From Salminus brasiliensis (Eukaryota > Chordata > Actinopteri > Characiformes > Bryconidae): a DNA stretch of 64,000 nt. Under the pieces are notes generated by a model. It searched no databases. It worked only from the letters and a program-made list of their open reading frames with translations, and was not told the DNA's origin. Shown piece after piece: positions 1 through 11,879 of this stretch (position 1 is its first letter; each line of letters starts with the position of its first letter). Both the position numbers and the translations under genes were made by a program. The stretch is from positions 20,379,709 to 20,443,708 of the forward strand of contig NC_132896.1 in assembly GCF_030463535.1 (NCBI RefSeq). Direction: 5' to 3'.

Positions 1-730
1 TCCTAATGCAATCAAATCTCCACAACAATGTTTCAACATCTGGTGTAAAACATTCCCACTCCCAACACACAAATATCAGATTTACATATTTTCTTCCTTA
101 TCATAGTCAATTAGCCAAACCTGTGTCACAACAGCGCTGATACAGAACTCTGAATAAAATAACGTTTTGGAAGAATCTACGTATTGCAGAGTTGTTGTTT
201 TTTTTGATAATTGGGACGTTTAAAGTAGTTAAAAACAGTTCAATTGTTTCTCACCACATGAATCAGACTAATCAGACCTATCACTGATTATTATGCTCAT
301 AGCTCCTGCATGAAACTAAAGAAGCTAACTTTATACATCAAGCAATACACACACAGCGGACTGCGACAGGGTGGATCAGCATGCATGTGAACCGGGGCTT
401 AACTGCCACATGTTAACCATTGCTGTGTGTAATACAGATTTACTACAGCTGTAGTCTTTTTCGATCTTGCTGTGTGTTCTGATAGCAAATATGTTGTCAG
501 CCTGTCAGCTTTTAATTTTACCATATTTATTTTGGACATTTTGATATTCCAATTCCAACGTCTGAATATTCTTAATCATCAAAAGTTCATTGCTCTTTAA
601 AAGGGTATAATTGTATTTTTTTATGCTAATTATATTTATATTTTGTTCATTATATGTTTATATATTTATTTATTTTATATATAAAATGGTCATGACAATA
701 TCATTTATCCCAATTATTCCTTGGGCAATA
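1..730. other. AT-rich non-coding stretch
   Basis: No coding exon, RNA gene or repeat unit was recognised here. The sequence is AT-rich, with a very AT-rich patch at about 600-690. Short open frames have no recognisable protein similarity. Confidence 0.5.
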
Positions 731-732
731 TA

Positions 733-1290
733 CACTATATTGCCAAAAGTATTCACTCACCCATCCAAATCATTGAATTCAGTTGTTCCAAACAATTCTG
801 TGGCCACAGGTGTATAAAACCAATCACCTAAGCATGCAGACTGCTTCTACAAACATTTGTGAAATGTTGATCTCAGGAGCTTCAGCGTGGTATAATGGTG
901 TAAAGCATGCCACCACTGGACTCGAAAGCAGTGAAGACATGTTCTCTGGAGTGACGAGTCACTTCTCTGTCTGGCAATCCGATGGACGAGTCTGGGTTTA
1001 GTGGTTGCCAGGAGAAGATTACTTGTCTGTTTACATTGTGATAAGTGTAAAGTTTGGTGGAGGGGGGATTATGGTGTGGGGTTGTTCTTCAGGAATTGGG
1101 TTCAGTCCCTTCCAGTTCCAGTGAAAGAAACGCCAAAGGATTTTGATCAATTTCATGCTCCCAACTTTGCAGGAACAGTTTGGGGATGGCCCCTTCCTGT
1201 TTCAACATGTCAGCACACCATTGCACAAAGCAAGGTTCATAAAGACATGAATGAGCGACTTTGGTATAAAAGAACTAAAAAATATTGATC
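733..1290 (+). mobile_element. Tc1-like transposon relic, internally deleted
   Basis: A TA at 731-732 is followed by a terminus reading CACTATATTGCCAAAAGTAT, which I recognise as the end of a Tc1-like element widespread in fishes. The next 100 bp match the 5' non-coding part of that family (CCACAGGTGTATAAAACCAA). The sequence then jumps into transposase-derived DNA at about 1055-1265: a GGGGGATTATGGTGTGGGG segment (Met-Val-Trp-Gly motif region), then ATTTCATGCTCCCAACTTTG and GGGGATGGCCCCTTCCTGTT. Frames are broken and most of the DNA-binding domain and the distal end are missing, so it cannot be autonomous. Family assignment is from memory of the consensus; exact right boundary is not visible. 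Confidence 0.75.
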
Positions 1291-2773
1291 ATGGTAATTA
1301 AATAAGAACCATCTAAAAATAATTATCATGGTAGGCCTACAAGGTGTACCAAAGGGATAGGTGGGTAAAGGTTTGGTTTAAAACCCCCAGCCACAATGCT
1401 GTGCCTCATACACCCATATTAGCACCATAGGTAATATGGTGGCATCTTTCCAGAGGATAGAGGGGAGCTGGCAAATTGTTCAAAGCAACAAATGGCCTGC
1501 TGGAGGAAACTGTAAAACTACAAGTGCACCTACAGTATATGGTAGATGTAATTGATAAAATGACCAATACCTGTAGACACATTAAAGGTAAACATTTGGT
1601 AAATAATCTGGCAAACTGCTTATTGTGTGTTGGTATTATAAGTCCAAAACATTTACAATTGTCTTTGCAAGCTACTCTTTGACATGCCTAGAAAGTTGAA
1701 GGTTACAAACTCCCATGCAATCCTTACACTGGTCTAAACACTGACAAGCACGATTCAGTCCACAGGAGCCTCCTCCACAGCTGGTACTGAAAAAATGTGC
1801 TCAAAACATTGTCAGTCGATTAGAAAACACTGTGTCCCATTGACTTCTCATCCCTGCAAAGTCAAAGAACAATGACCCATTAATACGGTTATTCTCCCAC
1901 AGAGGCTTGTGCGCACACTGGCAATATTGTCAGCATTTTCATTCTTCTGGCAAGGCTGATCCTGATCTGAACATCTGCCAAAACTGTTTTCTGAATTCTG
2001 TGTGTGGCCGGTGGCTGATGTGTGAGAGGCTTTACAACTCATTTACATACAAATAAAGTGTACATCACTATGCCTTTCTGACACTGCAAACACACAATGT
2101 ACTGAGAATGAAAGGCTAGGTTTTAAACTGTATATTTCATGAAATGAATGCATTTTCCAGTAAGTGATTCTTTATAAGCACTCAGACACAAACAGAAAAA
2201 CATTGGTGGCAGCTCAAAGAGAATAATTACATGCCTTCAGGAGACCCCAGGCCAGATTCATGAAATGCATCAGCAGCTTTACTGAGCCAATAAGAGAAAA
2301 TACACATTTACTCACTCTTAAACGAGGATTATCGGTTTAATGTTGAAATGCGTGTAATGTGGAACTCTAACGCAATGTTCCCTCATTTGCATGTGCCGTT
2401 AGCCATTCATAACACAACAACGTCACTCAGTGAATTCCACCCAGACAAACCTAAATTTCTCAGTTAAGAAGTCGTTGTGGATTATCATTTCTGTAATGTT
2501 TTATAACAGGTTTGGTTACACAGGAAAGTCAAATCCAGCATGTGGTTACATAATCAACACATTTAAAACACTTTTTATCTGTTTGGATTGACCAACTGTT
2601 AAAACACCACAGGTGCGGTCTAGATTCGCCATAGACTAACCACATACCACCTCACAACAACCACATTTCACACCAGCACTTTCAATTCTTTAAATGCTGA
2701 TGTATGAAGGGTTCACAGTTGACACAGACTAAACATATGTATACCTCTTAAACATCACTGCACACCTGCACTT
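1291..2773. other. Non-coding stretch, nothing recognised
   Basis: No exon, RNA or clear repeat was identified. If the promoter near 12 kb drives a gene leftward, this would be within its first intron. Confidence 0.4.
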
Positions 2774-3322
2774 CAGGAACTTGAAATTCGGAACTTAGAA
2801 CTCGGAATTTAGAACTCGGAAATTAGAACTCGGAATTCGGAACTCAGAATTTAGAATTCGGAAGTCAGAATTTAGAATTCGGAAGTCAGAATTTAGAACT
2901 CGGAATTTAGAACTCGGAACTCGGAAATTTAGAACTCGGAATTCGGAACTTGAAATTCGGAACTTAGAACTCGGAATTTAGAACTCGGAATTTAGAACTC
3001 GGAATTCGGAATTTGGAACTCGGAATTTGGAACTCGGAATTCAGAACTCGGAATTTAGAACTCGGAATTCGGAATTCAGAATTCAGAACTCGAAATTTAG
3101 AACTCGGAACTCGGAATTTAGAACTCGGAATTTAGAACTTGGAATTCGGAATGTAGAACTCGGAATTCTGAACTTGAAATTCTGAACTTAGAACTCGGAA
3201 TTTAGAACTCGGAATTCGGAACATGGAATTTAGAACTTGGAATTCAAAACTCGGAATTTAGAACTCGGAATTCGGAATTTAGAACTCGGAACTCAGAATT
3301 TGGAACTCGGAATTCAGAACTC
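2774..3322. repeat. Minisatellite with a 7-bp period (consensus TYRGAAY)
   Basis: About 550 bp can be parsed almost entirely into heptamers such as TCGGAAT, TTAGAAC, TCGGAAC, TCAGAAT and TTGAAAT, roughly 78 copies. Alternation of TCGGAAT and TTAGAAC gives an apparent 14-bp unit. Only occasional 8-bp units break the register. GAATTC palindromes recur throughout. No coding potential: stop codons occur in the repeats. It lies just left of a Tc1-like relic. Confidence 0.93.
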
Positions 3323-3429
3323 AGTTCATTTTTTGCCTCAAACATATACACACAATTGGCAATAATTAGGTAAAGTATTGATTCATTAAGTAAACATAAT
3401 TGTTTTGAAAATATTCCATTTTATTTTAC

Positions 3430-4740
3430 TGACAAAATAGGTTATTTGAGGGTTACATATCTAACAATTACATTTTCAAGGTGTCTACTACAATCTTGTT
3501 TTTGGACATTTTTGCCCATTCCTCTTGGCATAACCTCGCAAGCTCCGTCAGGTTGGATGGGAAACGCTGGCCATCATCCATTTTCAGCCCCTTCCACAGA
3601 TGTTCAATTGAATTCTGGTCTGGCCTCTGGCTGGGCCACTCAAGGGCATTCACAGACTTTTTCAGACACCACTCTTGGCTGTGTGCTTTGAGTCGCTGAA
3701 GGGTAAACCTTCACTCCTGTCTGAGGTCCAGAACGCTCTGGAGCAGGTTTCCTTCAAGGATCTTCGTGTCTTTAGCTGCATTCACCTGTCTGTCTATCAG
3801 GACCAGTAGCACTAGTCCTGCTGCTGAAAAACATCCCTGCATCATGATGCTTCACTGTAGGGATGGCATTAGTCATGTGAGAAGTGGTGCCTGGTTTCCT
3901 TCAGACATGGCATATTCAGACCAAACAATAAAACGTTGGCTTCATCAGACCAGAGAATCTTGTTTCTCATGGTTTGAGAGTTCTCCAGGTGCCTCTTGGC
4001 AAACTCAGGCTGTCAGGTGCTTTTTACAAAGGAGGTTTCCATCTGGTCACTCTACCATAAAGACGTGATTTGTGAAGTGCTGCCTGGATGGTTGATCTTC
4101 TGAAAGGTTCTTCCATCTCCACAAGTACGCTGGAACTCTGTCAGAGTGACCCTTGGATTTTTGCTCACCTCCCTGGACAGGGCCCATCTTCCATGAGTTT
4201 GCCCAGGATGCCAGGTCTAGGAAGATTCTTGGTGGTTCCAAACTTCTTCCATTTACGAATAATGGTGGCCACTGTGCTCTTTGGGACCAGTAAAGCTAGA
4301 GTAATGTTTTGTGCCCTTCCCCACATCTATGTCTTGACACAATTCTGTTTCCAAGGCCTGCAGATAATTCCTTTGACCCCAAGGCTTGGAGTTTGGTCTG
4401 AAATGCATTGTCAACTGTGTGACCTTATATAGGCAGGAGTTGGCAATCACCAATCATGTCCAATTGAATTTACCACTGGTGAACTCCAAATAAGTTGTAG
4501 AAACATCTCAAGCAATATCAGTGGAAACAAAATGCACCTCAGCTCACTTTTGGGTGTCATATCAAAGAGTATGCACACTTGTGATCATATGATACTTAAC
4601 ATGTAGAGTTTTAATAATTTAGCACAAACTTCTTAATCTATAAGTTTATATATTGTAGAATAAGTCTGTAATAAAACATAAAAACATAAGGTGAAAGGTC
4701 GAGAAGGTGAAAGGGTGGGAGGGGTGTGCAGACTTTCCGA
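3430..4740 (-). mobile_element. Tc1-like DNA transposon, decayed, on the minus strand
   Basis: Read on the minus strand, about 4430 down to 3468 gives broken pieces of a Tc1 transposase. A piece near 3945 reads LRNKILWSDEANVLLFGL, matching the conserved SDE-type first catalytic region. The 3'-terminal piece (3653-3468) contains ALEWPSQRPDQNSIEHLWKG, the classic C-terminal DD34E segment with the catalytic Glu retained. The region that should carry the second Asp (DPKH motif) is not preserved, and several frameshifts and stops interrupt the frame. I could not find convincing terminal inverted repeats, so both limits are approximate. Confidence 0.85.
3468..4430 (-). pseudogene. Tc1-type transposase pseudogene
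   Basis: Remains of the transposase coding region inside the Tc1-like relic. At least three open blocks in different frames are visible on the minus strand: about 4453-4253, 4241-4047 and 3653-3468. They correspond to middle and C-terminal parts of a roughly 340-residue protein. The WPSQxPDxNxIEHLW signature is intact in the last block. In-frame stops (for example after the FSHD segment) and the loss of the DPKH-like motif show that it is inactive. Confidence 0.8.
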
Positions 4741-5857
4741 CTTAGCTGGATGACCCACCCTTTAAACCTAATCCTGGTCATTATCTTAACCATAACATTC
4801 TTGAGAATCAACTAGATAGTTTGTAAACAACCTGTATATTTGTAATTCACAGGACAATTCTGGCACACAAAGCCAATGAGCACTAAGCACTGGTCTTTAA
4901 CATGTATTAGCCCATTAACCTAACTGGCCCAGTGAGTCTTATAGATCATCAGCCTGTGTGGAGTGTGATTGCGCAGGACGTGTGTATGTTTGTGTGCTGG
5001 GCCTCTGGCTGAGGAGTGTAATCCCTGATAACCCACAGCGCTGACACACTGCACAAGAGGAAACATTCACTCTCTGTTCCCCCATAGCTGCACTAGCACA
5101 CTGTAGGAAGTACTGTCTGCATGCCTGTGAATGTATAAGAGAGCAAAAGAGAGGTATTCAGGATTAAGCACTTCTCAATCCCATGATGACACATTTCCAC
5201 CAAATGCCCAAAAAAAACAACTTGTCATAAACTGACAAAAGCTACTGTACATTACTTAGATGAAGAACTCAGCAAGGAGAGAGATATTTGCATGTGATTT
5301 GAATAGGGAAATGGCCTATTCAAACCACCTGTAATAAATACAGATGAACCCAGAAACTGAGTTAAGCTTCACAGGGACACATTCAAAAGCACATTAAAAG
5401 ACTACACCAGTAACAGACGTAACAAATTCCTTTTGATCCGCATCAAACCCCTCATTCTAATTCAGAATGTGCGTCAAAGCAGTGATAAAAGTGAGGACAA
5501 GCATTTTAGATCAGCCTTGGTTTGACTGTGGTAATGAAGAGCAATATTTAGCACAGAGCTAGTGACATCCGGCCTAAGGTGTAAGGTGATAACCACTGGG
5601 TCTAAGGGGCTGCGGCTATTTCTGCCCTGAGCTGAGAAGCCTCCAGAGGGATTACAGTCTCAGAGGATTGTATGAGAGTGGAGATGACAGGGCTTCTTCG
5701 TAGCCAGAGAGGAGAGGGTGAGGTGTAAACAAGAGTGGCCGGACAGAGCCCACCTTTGCGGATGGAAAAAAAAAAGGGAAACTTGTTCGGTTTCTTTATT
5801 TATTTAGTTATATATTTATTTTCAATTACCAGTAGACAGGATACATTAAATGTACAC
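4741..5857. other. Non-coding stretch, nothing recognised
   Basis: No exon or RNA gene was recognised. There is a short A-rich run near 5766 and AT-rich sequence around 5795-5825. Confidence 0.4.
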
Positions 5858-6010
5858 TAAAGCCCTATTCAGACAGGATTAGATTTACATGGGGTGGAGT
5901 ATTGTAATTTTACTGCAGGATCTCTGTAAACTTGTGGACGATTATGACTAGAAATCTCAGCATAAATGACTGAAAAGGGAGTGGCTACACTATTTCACTC
6001 ACAAACTCTG
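5858..6010. repeat. Probable short interspersed repeat or MITE relic
   Basis: The segment starting GCCCTATTCAGACAGGATTA resembles the conserved end of a non-autonomous DNA element often seen in fish genomes (a 'cattcagacgggattag' type start). No partner terminus or target duplication is visible, so this rests on sequence memory only. Confidence 0.35.
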
Positions 6011-6380
6011 GTAATAATTACATTAGCCCACTTCCCTGTGTCCAAATAGATCTTAAGGGGGTATATAAGCCCTGTAGCTTCAATATCATTCTCACCCAGA
6101 AAATGTGAAAAAAGACAAGATTTGTTTTATCCAGCTCTTTCAAATAGAACCAGGGTTATCAATTCACCATTCTGGACACTGTGGATTCACTGTGCTGGAC
6201 TCTGGGCTCCGCAAACCTCTAACATACGATTAACCCAGGTTTCTTTTCATTTAATTGGAACAGACAGCAAATTAAGGATTGTTCCATCTAGTACTGTAGA
6301 GGTAGGTCATACAGCCTATAGTGTGTTAACTAAACAGTGGAGAAACAGTGGAGGATACGTGGAGGATGGAGGATGGAGTG

Positions 6381-6525
6381 GAGGATACGTGTCAGTCTTT
6401 GTGTGTGTGTGTGTGTGGCTGTGAAAACACATTAAACATTCTAACATTTACACTATGTAAATGTTAGAATGTTTAATGTGTTTTCACAGCCACACACACA
6501 CACACAAAGGCTGACACGTATCCTC
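6381..6525. repeat. Near-perfect palindrome: 70-72-bp arms, 3-bp loop
   Basis: The left arm (6381-6452) is the reverse complement of the right arm (6456-6525) apart from one base and a 2-bp difference in the GT/AC run. The loop is CTA at 6453-6455. The arms read outward from ACATTTACA through CATTCTAACATT, ACACATTAAA and CTGTGAAAAC, a (GT)n run, then GTGTCAG and GAGGATACGT. It is far longer than a pre-miRNA stem. No terminal-repeat or target-site signature of a transposon was seen. Confidence 0.93.
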
Positions 6526-6835
6526 ATCTGGTCCACGATGATTTTATAAGTTGAAATTTGAAGAATTTTGAAATACGTATCAAATCCAATGGTGAGAACA
6601 GTGAGAAATAAAGCATAAAGAGATAAAATAAGAGTCAAAACATGGTGAGAGGCAGAGAGACGAAAGAGAGAAGGAGGAGTAGAGGCGGGAGGAGGGCAAA
6701 CAAGACTACAGTACAGCTTAAGGTTTCCAGGTGGAACACAAGCTTGTGAAATGATCATATTTACCCTAATAGCACCTACCGTGTACTCCCCATGCAGCTG
6801 CGTGTACCGAACTCTGTCCCTCGTACCATAGCAAT

Positions 6836-6843
6836 TATGTATG

Positions 6844-6873
<30 letters not shown>
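6836..6873. repeat. (ATGT)n microsatellite
   Basis: An uninterrupted run of about nine TATG/ATGT tetranucleotides. Confidence 0.95.
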
Positions 6874-6874
<1 letters not shown>

Positions 6875-6899
6875 GTACAAACCCACGTATCTTTAGACC

Positions 6900-8750
6900 C
6901 CTAATCAAGACAATGCTATATTGTACTGACTCAACTGGGTTCCGCCTTAGTGAATTGTTACTTTATTTTATTCCTTGTTATTGCAAAGCAGCATAAAGTT
7001 GTCTCTTATCTATGTTCACTCTGCTGCCTGTACCTGGGGTGAATCCATCCAGAGGTGATTTATGGCTATTCTTACATCAGAGGCAGTGTTGCTGTGGTGA
7101 CAGGAGTCAAACTGACCCTGCTGCCTCAATGGTCGCTCGAACCAGCCAAACCCAAGGTCAGATCAAATGAGTTGTGACCTGTTAGCCCTCAAGGACTCTG
7201 ACCAGCCTTCGGTCCACACTCAGGTTTATTAATGGTTTGGTATTTCAGCTGATGAGGTCAAGACAAGTGTTTGATAGGGTGACTGATGGCAAAGCTATTC
7301 ACTGATATTGCTCCTTACACTTCAGTCCCAATAAACCATGTTTGAGAATGTTGTACAAGACCACAGCAAGCTTTTGCCAGCTCCACAGGAGGCTCTTTGT
7401 CCATAGCCTATGAATCCCAATGACTCTTTGAATACCACTGTCATAAAGACCCTTCTGAGTCATGATCCCGTGGGTGCCATATGGAGTGTGTATTATGGAA
7501 CTAGGATTAGACAAGTGCTCCAGTGCTACTCTACCTTTACACTGTAAGCAAGAATCAGTCTGTATCTACAAAAGTGCTTATCCATTTCTATGGAATCCTC
7601 AGGGAAGAACAGCATTTTCCCAAAGAAAGCATAAGCATTGTTAAGCTTCAGTAATTCTTTTTATATGGGACAACAGAATCAAGCATTGTTCGCTGAGCTG
7701 GAAGACAATGTGGTTATAATAGACCAAACTGACCATTCTAAGATATGGATTCGCCTTCTCATATGAAAAGCACAACAAGACAATTAAAAGAATATTGTAT
7801 ATAGACAAAAATACACTTGCAAAATTGCAGTTTGCCATTTTTAATGGGGCAGAAGAACTCTCTGAACTGGTGGGGCTATTCTCTGGCAATAGAAGTTTGT
7901 GATAACACCTCCGGCCTGCCGAAGATTAAATTAACAGTAATGTGGTAGGGATGTAGTAGATTATAGTGACCACAGTCTGTTGTTCTAGCTAATTTCCTTT
8001 AGTTACATACTTTACAACAACAAGAACAGTCTTCGTAAGCCTTCAACAGGTGATACTGCCTCTGCCCACCCAATCTTGCCTGAAAGAAACAGCTCCAGCC
8101 GAGTCCCGTATATACAAGAGGAGGGGGTTTCTGGGGAAAATGGAAGTAATTTTTATAATGTGTGCCTTGGAGCCGCTCCTCTCCAGAGCAGGCACTACAT
8201 CTTTAGAATGGATCTACAAAAGACGGCATGATGACAGGTGTTAGCGTTCCAGCATGCTTCTCCCCTCTCTCCTCTGTTCATAGCACTGCTAAATCACAGC
8301 GTTGGGCTGCAGGGAAGATGAATGGGCACTGGAGCTGGTCAGGACTGCTCTCCAGATGCCAATGTGTTTACAGTGCCATAGAAAGGCTGTGTCTCCACAC
8401 TTAATCAAAGGCAACAACTAAGGCCCTTTTTAAATAAGACTAGTGGATTGCATGAAAATTGCACTGTATTGGTTTCAGCTGATGTGTTTAAAAGTGCAAA
8501 AGTAATTTTCGCATGTACAGCACTTTGCAGAAGTCTTGAGACAGGTATATTTAAAAAGCAATTTTGTGAGCTCAGACCATGCCTTCAGCATAAAATTGTA
8601 GAATGAGAAAAGAACGCATGACTGGAGGAGTGGAGATAACTCTGAGAACTTGGGCTGAAGTTCTGGGAGCAGACTAGTGCAAAACTTTGACAATGGGACA
8701 CAGAAGTTGGAGGAGGAAATGTATAGCTCTAGCTATTGACTTTCTAATTG
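6900..8750. other. Non-coding stretch, nothing recognised
   Basis: Short open frames occur on both strands (for example 7889-7641 on the minus strand), but none has a recognisable domain, a conserved splice context or a biased codon pattern. A (ATT)n run lies just beyond, at about 8755-8774. Confidence 0.4.
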
Positions 8751-8869
8751 CTGCTATTATTATTATTATTATTACCATTAATAGCATCACTACTTTTATT
8801 ATTCTTACCACCATTACTATGACTGTCAGTACACATATGCATAACAACAGACTTATGCGGTGGCACAGT

Positions 8870-9050
8870 GACTTTTGTGAGCGAGTTTTGACCAGAGGAA
8901 GATGGGTGCCCTCTTGTGAGTCTTGGCTCCTTCCAAGGTTTCTTCCTTCATCCTTGCTTTTACATAGACAGTTTTGCTTTTACATAGACATTTCCAAGGC
9001 TGTTCTTGTCAGCCAGCTATTATTGGTAGTTACCACATAATGCTTGGTTT
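8870..9050. repeat. Interspersed repeat relic (same family as 41850-42000, opposite orientation)
   Basis: Contains GGGTGCCCTCTTGTGAGTCT, then TGGCTCCTTCCAAGGTTTCT and TCCTTC. These match a repeat common in fish genomes that carries 'cttgtgagtcttggttcctctcaaggtttcttcc'. The reverse complement of part of that consensus is found at about 41965-41998 in this window. Confidence 0.55.
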
Positions 9051-11879
9051 GGCTAACCAGTGCTTCAAAATATCACATCAGGTGTGCTGCTGCTAGTAAA
9101 TCTAAATAAATCTATATAGTGGTTGGGGGCAGTGAGAAGACGTCTATTTCAGTACTGCATTGTCTACACCTATTCCACTGCTTTACACCTTTACTGCACC
9201 GATAAACAGTTTACCACAGTAACCTTGGGGACCTTTTGCACAGTGATGTATAGCCACTATAAACTACCACTACAGTAAATAACTACAGGCTGTACTAGAA
9301 TATCTAATGGGAATATTTCTCCTTAGATTAACAGACATATGATGGGCTGTGATGAAGTGGACATACTACTTAATGAAATTCAATAACAGGCCTCATTAAT
9401 TGTGAAGGTCAAAACTGCAATTTCAATTAGTATAACCGTAAAGCCCAACAAAGTCCAAAAAGGGAGCTAATATGTAGTAGATTAGCTCATCAGTAACTCC
9501 AATCCCCAGAAGAACAACATGCCAAGCACTAAAGTGCTGCTCTTTTACAACCAAAAGGCTAACACCTATGACTAACATGCATGTGTGCCTGAAAAGCCTA
9601 CACTCACAGTCCCGGCTGTCTCAAGCTTAGGTTTACCACTTGCCAAATGTGTCTTGACAAATTCAAAATGTCGAGTTTGCTTTCTATGACAATGTTTTAG
9701 GCTCACATTTCTTGCATGCCTCAAGTGCTGTCACTGTATCTGTCCTCTGCATTAATTTATTTTTATGGTGTCAAGGAAAAATGCAGTCACTTGTCAATCA
9801 CTGGTGCCTGTAGGCAGGGATGCAATCCAGGCTGTTGTTCTCTATGGGAATGACATGTTAGCCCTGAGTAGCTTCTAAACACTTACTGAGAGTGTGTTTT
9901 TCTCTCTGTTCTCGATTTTTTAACATTAACATCGGTGGAATGAATTGTTTGGTGCCCATGTGAATTGAGAGGCTTGTACTAAATAATACAATACCAGAAA
10001 TTGCACTGTTACACTCCTACATTTATTGATTCATTTTATACGTTTTTTGGGGGGTGGTGGAAAGAAAGAAAGTAAAAGAGAGAAAGAATTGCTCTGCTCA
10101 GCTGGTCTTGCAGTGGTGCAGAAAATAGGATAGTCGGTAGTAGATTTGGCAGTGACCCTAAGAAACGGAGAGAGCAGTAAATGAAGAAAGACAAAATGAC
10201 CTGAATGTAATTGCACTGTGTTTCTGTCACCTCCAGGCTATCATGCTCAATGTAGTGTAAGGTATTGCGCCAGTGTGGACAGCAGCCCCGCTGAAATGCC
10301 ATAAGTCTGCATGGCTGGGCTGCAGGTAAGTTTGAGACCTGGTGTCATCTGCATAATTGGGTAATGACTGCTTGCTGCGATGGGCTAGGCAGGGGGTCTG
10401 GGTGTTTCTGAATGTCTGCAGCATAAGAGCCTTACTTCCTTTCCTTTACTTTCTAGAGTGCTTTGTGCAACTGTAGTAGACGCAGTAGCCAGTTCATTTC
10501 AAGCGGTCTGTTTGTATTTTCAGGTCCATTTTGGCTTGATTGGCTCCCTGTGAGGCCCTCATGTTGTTTTATTACTGCATTAACCAAGCAATATGTTCTC
10601 CAAGGTGGGGAGCAAAGCAATCCAATCTTCCGCTGGACCAGTCAGAGCTCTTCATTTGTTAAAACAGTTCCAGCTAGACTTGCATGCCCCTCTTGCCATC
10701 TGCTTGAAGCCGAGAACGCTGGGTTCTCCATATGGTTGACTGGTGACAGCTCTTGCTTCAGCTGAGTGGCGCACGCATGCCTTATAAAGTGAATATGGCA
10801 GGTTCCATCAGATCTAGTAGGCTTTAATCGGAGCGTGCACACGTTTGTGTAAATGTGACAGCCACGCACACGTGGGCAGGTCCGGGCCATGCCTTCATCA
10901 GCTGAGAATGGAATTCAGCAGCTTACCATAGGAATGTTGGCCATCTGATGTCAGAGCAGCCGGGCCTTTGCTACGGTGGCAGGGAGAAATCGGGGGAATG
11001 AATAGTATCATTCAGTAGAATTACACAAGGGAGGTCATTTCCTTATTGATTTTGCCCCAGACTTCACAACAAGAAAATGCTGAACGAATTTCCCAACAAA
11101 ACACTGATTATCAGATGAAGTGAAAGTGCCCTTGCCTTTAGGCAAGCGGCATCAGCTGACTGAAGCACAGAAACCAATCTTTGGAGGGTAGGTCACTGAA
11201 GATTACTTGATTGTGCACGGTCTCTCGCTTGGTCTCTTGCCTTTTCAACGGCTCTCTCTTGACCTCTGTGTCTCTCACTGTCCTAAATCTGGATAATCAT
11301 TGCTGGTAATCTTTACACACCGAAACATGATCACCTGGTATGCATCACGGTAGACCAAGCCGGACCAGGTGTGTTTGCAGTGCCAAACCCTAGAATTCAC
11401 TTAGTGTCTTAGCTAGCAAAGCAAGTGCAATACAGTGACTTCAGCTAGCCAAGACATGTATCTAGCTGGGTGTGATGAAAATGCAAAGCTCTGACCAAAG
11501 GCGAAATCACCAGAATCCCAGATATAAGCTTGCTGACAGCAGGTTGACGGCTTGGTTAGGCTATAAAAGAACAGCAAATGTCATGCTATAGAAAGTTTCC
11601 CAGAACCTGTAAAGACACAGAAATGCTGACTTTAACAGCTGAAGGTATAAAAAAAAGTACAATACCAAGCCGTTGACGGGGAGAGAGAGTAGCCTTCATA
11701 TTGGGGGAAGGGGAAGGTCAAAACAGTGAAAGGACTCTGGACATGTGCCTCTTCTGGTTAAAAGGCACTTTTTTACAGGTTACTGTACCTTATATCCTAC
11801 AGCTTGGTCGTATTCTGTCCTTTAAAGTTGACAGCAACAACACCGCCTCGCCTCAGGTGAAAGGAAAGCGTTTACTCAC
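9051..11879. other. Non-coding stretch left of the CpG-rich promoter
   Basis: No exon with matching splice sites was recognised on either strand. If the 11.9-12.4 kb promoter fires leftward, this is the start of intron 1 of that gene. Confidence 0.4.

Noticed and set aside
2774..3322. Possible heat-shock element cluster because of repeated GAA and TTC
   Set aside because: Heat-shock elements need alternating GAA/TTC units every 5 bp; here GAA recurs every 7 bp in the same orientation.
6453..6908. 151-codon minus-strand open frame
   Set aside because: It runs through the ATGT microsatellite (repeating YIHT peptide) and half of the palindrome, so its length is due to simple repeats.
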